59,379 nucleotides of DNA from Flavobacteriaceae bacterium (lineage in GTDB: Bacteria > Bacteroidota > Bacteroidia > Flavobacteriales > Flavobacteriaceae), in contig NZMG01000024.1 of NCBI GenBank assembly GCA_002694465.1, positions 1 through 59,379 of the forward strand, read 5' to 3'. The notes under the pieces are model-generated. The model saw only the letters and a program-made list of their open reading frames with translations. It searched no databases and was not told where the DNA came from. Positions 1-6,571 of this stretch are shown here, piece by piece. Positions within the stretch are counted from its first letter, which is position 1, and every line of letters starts with the position of its first letter. The translations under genes were made by a program, and so were the position numbers.

Positions 1-573
1 GGCGAAGCCAAAACCTGGATCTACAATCACATCATTCATTCCCAAAGTACGGGCTTCCGCTAATTTTTCAGAAAAATAAAACAATACTTCTTTGGTGACA
101 TTTTTATATTCTGAAAGCGAGACCATCGTTTTCGGATTCCCTTTCATATGCATCATCACGTATGGAACTTTTAGTTGAGCCACTGTTTTCATCATGTTCG
201 AATCTAAATTTCCAGCCGAAATATCATTCACCATCACGGCACCTGCTTCTACACTTTTTTTGACAATTTCACTTCGGAAGGTATCTATGGAAATAAGAGC
301 TTCGGGAAACTGTTTTAAAATGGCTTCGATAGCTGGAACAACTCTTTGCAGTTCTTCTTTTTCTGAAACTTCATTAGCACCCGGTCGGGAACTGTGACCA
401 CCAATATCGAGTAAGGTAGCCCCCTGCTTTAGCATTTTTTCGGCTTGTGCTAAAATAAGACGTTCATTTGTTAAATTTCCTCCATCATAAAATGAATCTG
501 GAGTGATATTTAAAATCCCCATCACCTTGGGTGTAGTGATGTTGATAAGGGTTCCTTTACAATTGAGGTTCAT
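1..573 (-). CDS. folP: Dihydropteroate synthase FolP (5' part; C-terminus outside window)
   Basis: Condenses p-aminobenzoate with dihydropterin pyrophosphate to make dihydropteroate in folate synthesis. Reading the minus strand from the ATG at 573-571 gives a product starting MNLNCKGTLINITTPKVMGI, then the family motifs NITPDSFYDGG, DIGGHSSRPGA, SIDTFRSE and MVNDISAG, a run containing VMMHMKGNPKTM, and finally DPGFGFA where the window ends. About 190 of the usual 270-280 residues are present; the truncation is only the window edge. It diverges from the DUF1599 gene, with 56 bases between the start codons. Identification is from the clear motif series. Confidence 0.96.
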   Translation of the reverse strand, partial: MNLNCKGTLINITTPKVMGILNITPDSFYDGGNLTNERLILAQAEKMLKQGATLLDIGGHSSRPGANEVSEKEELQRVVPAIEAILKQFPEALISIDTFRSEIVKKSVEAGAVMVNDISAGNLDSNMMKTVAQLKVPYVMMHMKGNPKTMVSLSEYKNVTKEVLFYFSEKLAEARTLGMNDVIVDPGFGFA

Positions 574-629
574 CCTATTTTTTAATTTGATTTATTTAAG
601 CGAAATTTACGCAAAATCTTAAAGAACGA

Positions 630-1178
630 ATGCCAGATACTGTAAAACAATACGACGCCGTCATTGAAACGTGCAGAACACTGTTTATCAATAAAATGAA
701 GGACTACGGAAGCGCTTGGCGTATATTGCGATTGCCTTCATTAACCGATCAAATATTTATAAAAGCGCAACGAATTCGCAGTCTTCAGCAAAATGCAGAA
801 CGAAAAGTGGACGAAGGAGAAGCTAGTGAGTTTATTGGGATTATTAATTATTCGGTCATGGCTTTAATTCAATTGGAAAAAGGAGTGGTGGAACAACCCG
901 ATCTTTCTCTAGAAGAAGCAATAAAGTTGTATGATGAAAAAGTAACGATTACGAAAGAACTTATGTTGGATAAAAATCACGATTACGGCGAAGCTTGGCG
1001 CGATATGCGAGTAAGTTCTTTAACCGATTTAATCCTTCAGAAATTATTACGTGTTAAACAAATTGAAGATAATCAAGGAAAAACCTTAGTGAGTGAAGGC
1101 ATTGATGCAAATTATCAGGATATGATAAATTACAGCGTTTTTGCGATGATTCACCTTCAAAGTAAATTCCAAAGCTAA
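630..1178 (+). CDS. DUF1599 domain protein (two tandem copies)
   Basis: A 182-residue cytoplasmic protein built from two copies of the DUF1599 domain, about residues 7-85 and 97-178. Both copies carry the pattern K(M/N)xDYGxAWRxxRxxSLTDxIxxKxxRxxxI and end in a xxINYSVxAxIxLx helix. It is all helical by appearance, without a signal peptide. The biochemical function is not established; family members occur widely in Bacteroidota. It is the first gene of a plus-strand run leading to tpiA, prmA and clpS, so it is probably co-transcribed with them. The stop codon lies inside the left arm of the inverted repeat enclosing the next ORF. The family call is confident, the function unknown. Confidence 0.88.
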   Translation: MPDTVKQYDAVIETCRTLFINKMKDYGSAWRILRLPSLTDQIFIKAQRIRSLQQNAERKVDEGEASEFIGIINYSVMALIQLEKGVVEQPDLSLEEAIKLYDEKVTITKELMLDKNHDYGEAWRDMRVSSLTDLILQKLLRVKQIEDNQGKTLVSEGIDANYQDMINYSVFAMIHLQSKFQS

Positions 1179-1182
1179 AATT

Positions 1183-1553
1183 CCAAAATCCAAATGGAAA
1201 GGAAGTTTGATTTAGAGGAAAGAACATTTCAATTTGCAGGGAGTTGTAGAGTATTAATAAAGGATTTAAAACCTACATTAGCGAATATTGAAGATGGAAA
1301 ACAGTTAATTAGATCTTCAGGTTCAGTAGGAGCTAATTACATTGAAGCTAATGAAAAATTAGGGAATAAAGATTTTATCTTTAGATTAAAAATAGCTAGA
1401 AAAGAAGCTAAAGAATCTGGATATTGGCTTAGACTACTAAAGGTGTCTAACCATGAAAATGAGGAAATAATTACATTATTAAAAGAATCGGAAGAATTAC
1501 GTAAGATTATTTCTTCTATTATTAACAAGTTTTAGATACCCTTTGGATTTTGG
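1183..1553. repeat. Inverted repeat enclosing the four-helix-bundle ORF
   Basis: The left arm at 1183-1197 (CCAAAATCCAAATGG) and the right arm at 1539-1553 (CCCTTTGGATTTTGG) are reverse complements at 14 of 15 positions. The similarity continues outward with interruptions into 1168-1182 and 1554-1567. The start codon of the enclosed ORF (1194-1196) lies inside the left arm, and its stop lies just before the right arm. In RNA the arms would close a stem around the whole ORF. Confidence 0.8.
1194..1535 (+). CDS. Four helix bundle protein (S23/IVS-encoded family, TIGR02436-like)
   Basis: A 113-residue helical protein matching the four-helix-bundle family first known from ORFs inside 23S rRNA intervening sequences. 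Visible hallmarks are the FxFAGxCRVLIKDL opening, the conserved RSSGSVGANYIEANE segment (about residues 39-53), DFIFRLKIARKEAKESGYWLRLL (about 61-83) and a closing helix. The molecular role of the family is unsettled; pentameric bundle structures are known for related proteins. No 23S rRNA is nearby: the gene sits 15 bases after the DUF1599 stop and before the BT_3928-like gene, and a near-perfect inverted repeat flanks it. That makes it look like a small cassette placed between two operon genes. The family call is strong; mobility is inference. Confidence 0.9.
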   Translation: MERKFDLEERTFQFAGSCRVLIKDLKPTLANIEDGKQLIRSSGSVGANYIEANEKLGNKDFIFRLKIARKEAKESGYWLRLLKVSNHENEEIITLLKESEELRKIISSIINKF

Positions 1554-1581
1554 TACTTGAAATTTGAAATTTATTAACATT

Positions 1582-2685
1582 ATGAAATACTTAATTGGCT
1601 TTTTACGAATTTTTATTGGAATATTTTTTATCATCAGTGGACTTATAAAACTGAATGATCCCGTTGGATTTTCGTTTAAACTTCAGGATTATTTTGCACC
1701 CGATGTATTAAACCTCGAGTTTTTAGTACCCTATTCTTTAATGATAGCCCTTTTTGTAGTGGTATATGAAGTCATGTTGGGTGTGATGCTCATTTTGGGA
1801 TATGCAAAAAGGTTCACACTCTGGAGCCTTATCGCCATGATAGTTTTCTTTACTTTTCTTACGTTTTATTCGGCATATTTCAATAAAGTAACTGATTGTG
1901 GATGTTTTGGGGATGCTTTAAAATTAACGCCTTGGGAGTCCTTTTGGAAAGATATAGTGCTGTTGATTTTAATTCTCATTGTATTCTTTTGGAGAAAACA
2001 CTTAACGCCCTTCTTTACAGCAAATTTTAGAAGTATCGCAGTAATGATTTCCTTTGTATTGTGTTTATGGTTGGGCTATCATGTGCTTATGCATCTTCCC
2101 ATTGTGGATTTTAGAGCCTATAAAATTGGAAACAATATCCAGGAGGGGATGACAGTGCCAGATGATGCTTTACCGCCCATTATTGAATACCAATGGAAGT
2201 ATGAAATTAATGGAAAAGAAAAAACCATTACCAACACTTCCGGTTTAGATCCTCAACCTGAAGGAGGGACAAGAATTGGCGTGGAAACCGATTTTATTCG
2301 TGAACCTTACGAACCACCTATTCATGATTTTACCATTGAAAGAGATGATCAAGATTTCACTGAAGATTTTCTAGCCGAAGACAAACTAATTGTCGTGATT
2401 GCTTACAACTTGGACAATACTGAAATTGAAGGCTTTGCCAATATCAAAAAAGTGACGGATGAAGCTTTAAAGAAAGGCTATAAAGTGATTGGACTTTCGG
2501 CATCGAGTACTGCTGAAACTGAAAGTTTAGCTAGGAAACAAAAACTGAATTTTCAATTCTATTTTTGTGACATGATGACTTTAAAAACTATTGTTCGAAG
2601 TAACCCTGGAATTTTAGAATTAAGTGAGGGAACCATTCTTCAAAAGTTGCATTGGAACGATGCCGAAGATTTTAAACTAAACTAA
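1582..2685 (+). CDS. BT_3928-like / DoxX-MauE type membrane protein with thioredoxin-like tail
   Basis: The N-terminal part (about residues 1-165) has four or five hydrophobic helices of the DoxX/MauE type, with a Cys pair in the loop DCGCFGDALKLTPWE, the signature seen in MauE-like redox membrane proteins. A periplasmic or linker region follows, and the last 110 residues (LIVVIAYNL, KVIGLSASS, NPGILELSEGTIL) resemble a thioredoxin/AhpC-like fold lacking the CxxC motif. I chose the ATG at 1582 over the in-frame TTG at 1564, giving 367 residues, because the membrane segment begins right there. It lies between the four-helix-bundle ORF and the permease with only one base before the latter, so co-translation is likely. 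A redox or quinone-linked role is inference. Confidence 0.82.
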   Translation: MKYLIGFLRIFIGIFFIISGLIKLNDPVGFSFKLQDYFAPDVLNLEFLVPYSLMIALFVVVYEVMLGVMLILGYAKRFTLWSLIAMIVFFTFLTFYSAYFNKVTDCGCFGDALKLTPWESFWKDIVLLILILIVFFWRKHLTPFFTANFRSIAVMISFVLCLWLGYHVLMHLPIVDFRAYKIGNNIQEGMTVPDDALPPIIEYQWKYEINGKEKTITNTSGLDPQPEGGTRIGVETDFIREPYEPPIHDFTIERDDQDFTEDFLAEDKLIVVIAYNLDNTEIEGFANIKKVTDEALKKGYKVIGLSASSTAETESLARKQKLNFQFYFCDMMTLKTIVRSNPGILELSEGTILQKLHWNDAEDFKLN

Positions 2686-2686
2686 A

Positions 2687-3763
2687 TTGCTACGATACGT
2701 CCTTCAAAAAATAGGGTATGCAGTACTCACATTATTTGGAGTAGTGACGGTCATTTTTTTATTATTTAATATTCTTCCTGGAGATCCAGCACGGATGATG
2801 CTTGGACAAAACGAAACGGCAGAACAGGTAGCTATTGTAAAGAAGAAATACGGGTTCGATAAATCCTTAGGCGAACAATATTTGTTGTATTTAAACGATC
2901 TTTCGCCCCTTTCATTTCATAGTAAAACCGAAGGCGATTACTCCTTTCTTTCTGAAGGGAAATATACAGCAACCAAGCTTTTTTCAACCGAAGGAACTAC
3001 GACAGTTTTAAAGCTACCCTATTTACGAGAATCCTTTCAAAAAAATGGGAAGCCTGTTAGTAGTGTTATAGCCGAAACACTACCCAACACGGCTATTTTG
3101 GCTATTTCTGCTATTACCATCGCAATGATGCTGGGAGTTTTTCTCGGCATTATTTCGGTGTTGTTTAAAGATAAATTTTTAGATAAATTCATTCAGTTGA
3201 TTAGCACATTGGGAATGAGTGTTCCTTCCTTTTTTAGTGCCATTATTTTTGCGTGGCTGTTTGGTTTTGTGTTGCACGAATACACAAATTTAAATATGAC
3301 AGGTAGTTTATATGAAGTTGATGATTTTGGAGATGGAACGTATATGCAATTAAAGAATTTAATACTTCCCGCCATTGTTTTGGGGATCCGCCCTTTGGGT
3401 GTGGTGACACAGTTGATGCGTAATTCGTTATTGGAAGTGTTGAGTCAGGATTACATTCGTACGGCAAAAGCCAAAGGACTTTCTTTCGCCAAGATCATTC
3501 GGAAACACGCATTAAAGAATTCCTTAAATCCGGTAGTGACGGCAATTTCAGGATGGTTTGCATCGATGTTGGCTGGTGCTGTATTTGTAGAGTATATATT
3601 TGGCTGGAATGGTCTTGGAAAAGAAATAGTAGATGCCTTAAACACCTTGGATTTACCCATTATTATGGGAGCTGTATTAGTAATAGCAACTTTGTTTATT
3701 TTAATCAATATTTTTGTAGATATAATATATGGTTGGTTAGACCCAAAAATTAGTAGACAATAA
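2687..3763 (+). CDS. ABC transporter permease, DppB/OppB type
   Basis: Integral membrane subunit of a peptide/nickel-type ABC importer (binding-protein-dependent permease fold). The product opens MLRYVLQKIGYAVLTLFGVVTVIF, has the N-terminal GDPARMMLG element typical of DppB, five further hydrophobic helices, and the EAA-type loop RTAKAKGLSFAKIIRKHALKNSLNPV at about residues 260-285 that docks to the ATPase. Length 358 is normal. The start is a TTG one base after the previous stop (TAA-A-TTG), consistent with translational coupling. No partner permease, ATPase or binding protein is adjacent, so it is an orphan here. An extra loop at about 70-115 between the GDP element and the second helix is longer than in E. 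coli DppB. Confidence 0.9.
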   Translation: MLRYVLQKIGYAVLTLFGVVTVIFLLFNILPGDPARMMLGQNETAEQVAIVKKKYGFDKSLGEQYLLYLNDLSPLSFHSKTEGDYSFLSEGKYTATKLFSTEGTTTVLKLPYLRESFQKNGKPVSSVIAETLPNTAILAISAITIAMMLGVFLGIISVLFKDKFLDKFIQLISTLGMSVPSFFSAIIFAWLFGFVLHEYTNLNMTGSLYEVDDFGDGTYMQLKNLILPAIVLGIRPLGVVTQLMRNSLLEVLSQDYIRTAKAKGLSFAKIIRKHALKNSLNPVVTAISGWFASMLAGAVFVEYIFGWNGLGKEIVDALNTLDLPIIMGAVLVIATLFILINIFVDIIYGWLDPKISRQ

Positions 3764-3773
3764 AAAAAGACTT

Positions 3774-4535
3774 ATGAGAACGAAAATAGTAGCAGGAAAC
3801 TGGAAAATGAATATCAATCGTGACGAAGCGATGCAACTAGTCAATGACATTAGTGCGGAGATTCAAAATCACGATATTAACGGGAATCGAGTAATGGTTT
3901 TTCCGCCGTTTCTTAGCATTCAAGGGGCGCAGGATGCTTCGGGAAGAGATGGTAGAGTAGAAGTAGGGGCACAAAATATGCATCAAGCAGAGAGTGGTGC
4001 TTATACAGGGGAAGTTTCGGCTAAAATGTTGTTAAACGTTCACGTTACTACAGTGATTTTAGGTCATAGTGAGCGTCGCGAATATTTTCATGAAACGGAC
4101 GAATTGTTGCAACAAAAAGTAGATGCTGCTCTTAAAAATGGTTTAGAAGTGGTGTTCTGTTTTGGTGAAAAACTAGATGAAAGACATCTAGGAAATCATT
4201 TTACGGTGGTAGAAAAACAATTGCGAAAAGCATTGTTCCATTTATCGAAAGAAGACTGGAAAAACATCATTTTAGCTTATGAGCCTGTTTGGGCCATTGG
4301 CACTGGAATGACTGCTACACCAGAGCAGGCACAAGAAATGCACGCTTTTATTCGAAAAACAATTTCAGATAACTACTCCGAAGCATTAGCAGAAGGTGTT
4401 TCTATCTTATATGGTGGAAGCGTAAAACCCAACAATGCTGAAGAAATTTTTGGCAAACCTGATGTGGATGGCGGATTGATAGGCGGTGCTTCATTAAATG
4501 CCCAAGACTTTGCAGCCATAATTAAAGCCATGTAA
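3774..4535 (+). CDS. tpiA: Triosephosphate isomerase
   Basis: Interconverts dihydroxyacetone phosphate and glyceraldehyde 3-phosphate in glycolysis and gluconeogenesis. The 253-residue protein has all catalytic elements: GNWKMN with Asn9 and Lys11, the electrophile His98 in ILGHSERR, the catalytic base Glu170 in YEPVWAIGTG followed by flexible loop 6, and the phosphate-binding YGGSVKPNN and GLIGGASL stretches near the C-terminus. The ATG follows the permease stop by about 10 bases, and its own TAA overlaps the prmA ATG by one base, so it belongs to this operon. Placement beside prmA and clpS is, as I recall, common in flavobacteria. Confidence 0.98.
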   Translation: MRTKIVAGNWKMNINRDEAMQLVNDISAEIQNHDINGNRVMVFPPFLSIQGAQDASGRDGRVEVGAQNMHQAESGAYTGEVSAKMLLNVHVTTVILGHSERREYFHETDELLQQKVDAALKNGLEVVFCFGEKLDERHLGNHFTVVEKQLRKALFHLSKEDWKNIILAYEPVWAIGTGMTATPEQAQEMHAFIRKTISDNYSEALAEGVSILYGGSVKPNNAEEIFGKPDVDGGLIGGASLNAQDFAAIIKAM

Positions 4536-5371
4536 TGAGTGCCATTTATATTGAGTACACATTTATCATAGATGCTCTGCAACCCGCTTCCGAAATTTTG
4601 ATTGCCGAACTAGGATATGCAGGATTTGAAAGTTTTATTGAAACAGAAGAGGGGGTACTAGCCTATATTCAGAAAGAGGAATGGAACGAGGATATCCTGA
4701 AAGATATTCAGATTTTAGAATCGGATGAATTCGAAATATCGCACAGCTCTAAAGAAATAGAACAGGTGAATTGGAATGAAGAATGGGAAAAGAACTTCGA
4801 GCCCATTGTTATAGCAGATGCCTGTGCAGTTCGCGCTCCTTTTCATAAGCCTTTTAATGTACAATACGAGATAGTTATTGAGCCTAAAATGTCGTTTGGA
4901 ACGGGGCATCACGAAACAACTTTTATGATGCTTCAGTTTATTTTAGAAAATACTTTTGAAGGTAAAACAGTACTCGATATGGGTTGCGGCACGGCCGTTT
5001 TGGCGATTCTTGCTGAAATGAGAGGCGCTTCAAAAGTAGATGCGATTGATATTGACGATTGGTGTGTAGAAAATTCGGAAGAGAACGTACTTCGGAATCA
5101 TTGTAAATATATTTCAGTAAAGTTAGGTGATGCTTCTGTATTACCTACTTCAGAAACCTATGATACTATTATTGCCAACATTAATAGAAATATCTTGCTG
5201 AATGATATGGAAATATATTCAAAAGGACTTAAAATGGGAGGTGAATTATATTTAAGTGGTTTTTATAAAGAAGATTTACCAATTATTATAGAATGTTGCA
5301 ATAAGTTGGGGCTTCAATTCGTTGAAAACAAAGAAAAAAATAATTGGATTGCAGCAAAATTTGTAAATTAG
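4535..5371 (+). CDS. prmA: Ribosomal protein L11 methyltransferase
   Basis: SAM-dependent methyltransferase that trimethylates ribosomal protein L11. The 278-residue protein has the PrmA-type N-terminal alpha/beta substrate-recognition domain (about 1-100), the motif PKMSFGTGHHETT (about 118-130), and the Rossmann SAM-binding loop LDMGCGTAVLAI (about 148-159) followed by acidic DIDDW. The catalytic-domain motif IIANINRNIL (about 206-215) corresponds to the NPPF/NI-like motif of this family. The ATG overlaps the last base of tpiA, and the stop is 21 bases before clpS, so the three are translationally linked. Confidence 0.96.
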   Translation: MSAIYIEYTFIIDALQPASEILIAELGYAGFESFIETEEGVLAYIQKEEWNEDILKDIQILESDEFEISHSSKEIEQVNWNEEWEKNFEPIVIADACAVRAPFHKPFNVQYEIVIEPKMSFGTGHHETTFMMLQFILENTFEGKTVLDMGCGTAVLAILAEMRGASKVDAIDIDDWCVENSEENVLRNHCKYISVKLGDASVLPTSETYDTIIANINRNILLNDMEIYSKGLKMGGELYLSGFYKEDLPIIIECCNKLGLQFVENKEKNNWIAAKFVN

Positions 5372-5392
5372 TTGCAGTGTAAGTTTCTAACG

Positions 5393-5668
5393 ATGAGTAC
5401 AAAAGAAAAATACCAAGAGGACCTCTTAGTTGCCGAACAGGAAGATCAAGAAAATCAGATTGTGTTATACAATGATGAGGTGAATACCTTTGATCACGTT
5501 ATAGAAATGCTTGTAGCCACTTGTGAGCACACTACTATACAGGCAGAACAATGTGCTATTATTGTTCATTACAAAGGGAAATGCACGGTTAAATCGGGTT
5601 CTTTCGAAGATTTAAAACCTCGTTGCAGTAAATTATTGGAGGCCGGATTAAGTGCAGAGATAATTTAG
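5393..5668 (+). CDS. clpS: ATP-dependent Clp protease adaptor ClpS
   Basis: Adaptor that delivers N-degron substrates to ClpAP-type proteases. Starting at the internal ATG 5393 (preferred over the in-frame TTG at 5372) gives 91 residues. The core matches ClpS: IVLYNDEVNTFDHVIEML with the NDE/D substrate-pocket residues, TTIQAEQCAIIVHYKGKCTVKSG with the conserved His and Gly-Lys, and a C-terminal KLLEAGLSAEI helix. The roughly 28-residue acidic, Gln/Glu-rich N-terminus is the flexible ClpA-binding tail. It closes the operon that begins with the DUF1599 gene; the tRNA promoter starts within 10 bases of its stop. Confidence 0.95.
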   Translation: MSTKEKYQEDLLVAEQEDQENQIVLYNDEVNTFDHVIEMLVATCEHTTIQAEQCAIIVHYKGKCTVKSGSFEDLKPRCSKLLEAGLSAEII

Positions 5669-5676
5669 TTTTTTAA

Positions 5677-5706
5677 TTGCCAATACTTCATTATTTTTTA
5701 TATTTA
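5677..5706 (+). promoter_or_regulatory. Promoter of tRNA-Arg (Bacteroidota type)
   Basis: A TTG at 5677-5679 lies 19 bases before TATATTTA at 5699-5706. This fits the Bacteroidota sigma-A layout of a -33 TTTG element and a -7 TAnnTTTG element, with the last base deviating. The expected transcription start is a few bases before the mature tRNA at 5718. Confidence 0.6.
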
Positions 5707-5717
5707 CACCCCTAAAC

Positions 5718-5791
5718 GGCCTCGTGGCGCAACTGAATAGCGCATCTGATTACGGCTCAGAAGGTTGCAGGTTTGAATCCTGCCGAGGTCA
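5718..5791 (+). tRNA. tRNA-Arg (anticodon ACG)
   Basis: A full cloverleaf can be drawn: acceptor stem GGCCTCG with CGAGGTC and discriminator A at 5791; D arm GCGC/GCGC; anticodon stem TCTGA/TCAGA around loop TTACGGC; T arm GCAGG/CCTGC with loop TTTGAAT. The anticodon ACG reads CGN codons after A34 is deaminated to inosine. CCA is not encoded. A strong intrinsic terminator follows at once. Confidence 0.96.
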
Positions 5792-5801
5792 CTAATAAAT
5801 C

Positions 5802-5834
5802 AAAAATCCTAAACTGTTGTTTAGGATTTTTTTT
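5802..5834 (+). terminator. Intrinsic terminator after tRNA-Arg
   Basis: A perfect 13-base-pair stem (arms 5802-5814 and 5819-5831) with a 4-base loop is built around ATCCTAAAC/GTTTAGGAT and followed by a T run. It ends the tRNA transcript 16 bases before apt. Confidence 0.85.
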
Positions 5835-5850
5835 ATAGTTACATTTAACT

Positions 5851-6366
5851 ATGCTTGACCTCGAAGATTATATCCGTATTATTCCAGACTTTCCAAAACA
5901 AGGAATTGTTTTTAAAGATATTACTCCCTTACTTTCGTCGCCAGAAGCGACTGCGCAATGCCTAAAAGAATTAGTGCAATTAGTAAAAGCCAAAAAAATT
6001 GATAAAGTGGTAGGAGTTGAGTCTCGTGGGTTTTTCTTTGGAACACTTTTAGCGCAAGCATTGGGTGTGGGTTTTGTGCCCGTTAGAAAACCTGGAAAGC
6101 TTCCATTTACTACTATTAAGCAACCTTACGAGCTGGAGTACGGTTGGGATGCTCTCGAAATTCATGAAGATGCTATTGCAAAAGGCGAAAAAGTATTGGT
6201 ACATGACGACGTGTTGGCAACTGGAGGTACGGCAAAAGCAGTGTGCCAATTGGTTGAAAAATTAGGAGGTGAAATTGTACAGTGTAATTTTATTATGCAA
6301 TTGGATTTTCTGGACGGAAAAGATAAATTAAAGAAATACCAAGTAGCTTCGATATTAAATTACTAG
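5851..6366 (+). CDS. apt: Adenine phosphoribosyltransferase
   Basis: Salvages adenine to AMP using PRPP. The 171-residue protein has the APT-type opening DYIRIIPDFPKQGIVFKDITPLL, the VGVESRGFFFG segment, the GFVPVRKPGKLP hood region, and the PRPP loop VLVHDDVLATGGTAKA (about residues 117-132) with the acidic pair and TGGT. Length is normal for the family. It stands alone after the tRNA terminator, and its stop codon overlaps, tail to tail, the stop of a small minus-strand gene. Confidence 0.97.
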   Translation: MLDLEDYIRIIPDFPKQGIVFKDITPLLSSPEATAQCLKELVQLVKAKKIDKVVGVESRGFFFGTLLAQALGVGFVPVRKPGKLPFTTIKQPYELEYGWDALEIHEDAIAKGEKVLVHDDVLATGGTAKAVCQLVEKLGGEIVQCNFIMQLDFLDGKDKLKKYQVASILNY

Positions 6367-6515
6367 TCTAATGCATTTTTAGTGACCCATAACCGATATC
6401 CAAACAATAATAATTGAAATTTTGAAGCATTAGCCAAATCCACCCCCTTTTTTGTAAAACTAGGGAGTAATATTTTATTCATCTTGGCTAAAAACTTAAA
6501 AAACGATTTTTTCAT
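6363..6515 (-). CDS. Small basic protein of 50 residues, conserved-looking
   Basis: A short minus-strand ORF running from an ATG at 6515-6513 to a TAG at 6365-6363, below the usual length cutoff. The product starts MKKSFFKFLAKMNKILLPSF, then KKGVDLANASKF, and ends GYRLWVTKNALD. It is rich in Lys, Leu and Phe, with an amphipathic N-terminal helix and no clear signal peptide. From memory, flavobacterial genomes carry very similar 50-residue proteins, often labelled SsrA-binding protein; I do not think that label is supported by the sequence. It lies after the M56 gene with a terminator between, and overlaps the apt stop tail to tail. The function is unknown; the evidence for coding is the codon pattern plus this recollection. 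Confidence 0.65.
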   Translation of the reverse strand: MKKSFFKFLAKMNKILLPSFTKKGVDLANASKFQLLLFGYRLWVTKNALD

Positions 6516-6528
6516 ATTCAAAAATAAC

Positions 6529-6553
6529 AAAAGCCTCTTATAAAGAGGCTTTT
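6529..6553. terminator. Terminator after the BlaI/M56 operon
   Basis: The stem AAAGCCTCTT/AAGAGGCTTT around a 3-base loop has A/T-rich flanks on both sides. It can stop transcripts of the M56 gene on the minus strand before the 50-residue ORF. Confidence 0.75.
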
Positions 6554-6571
6554 ACCATATCTTATTTTAAA

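Noticed and set aside
194..397. 67-residue plus-strand ORF at the left edge
   Set aside because: It is antisense to folP, whose motifs are unambiguous.
1168..1567. A 23S rRNA intervening sequence
   Set aside because: The four-helix-bundle family suggests it, but no rRNA sequence flanks the ORF; both neighbours are protein genes.
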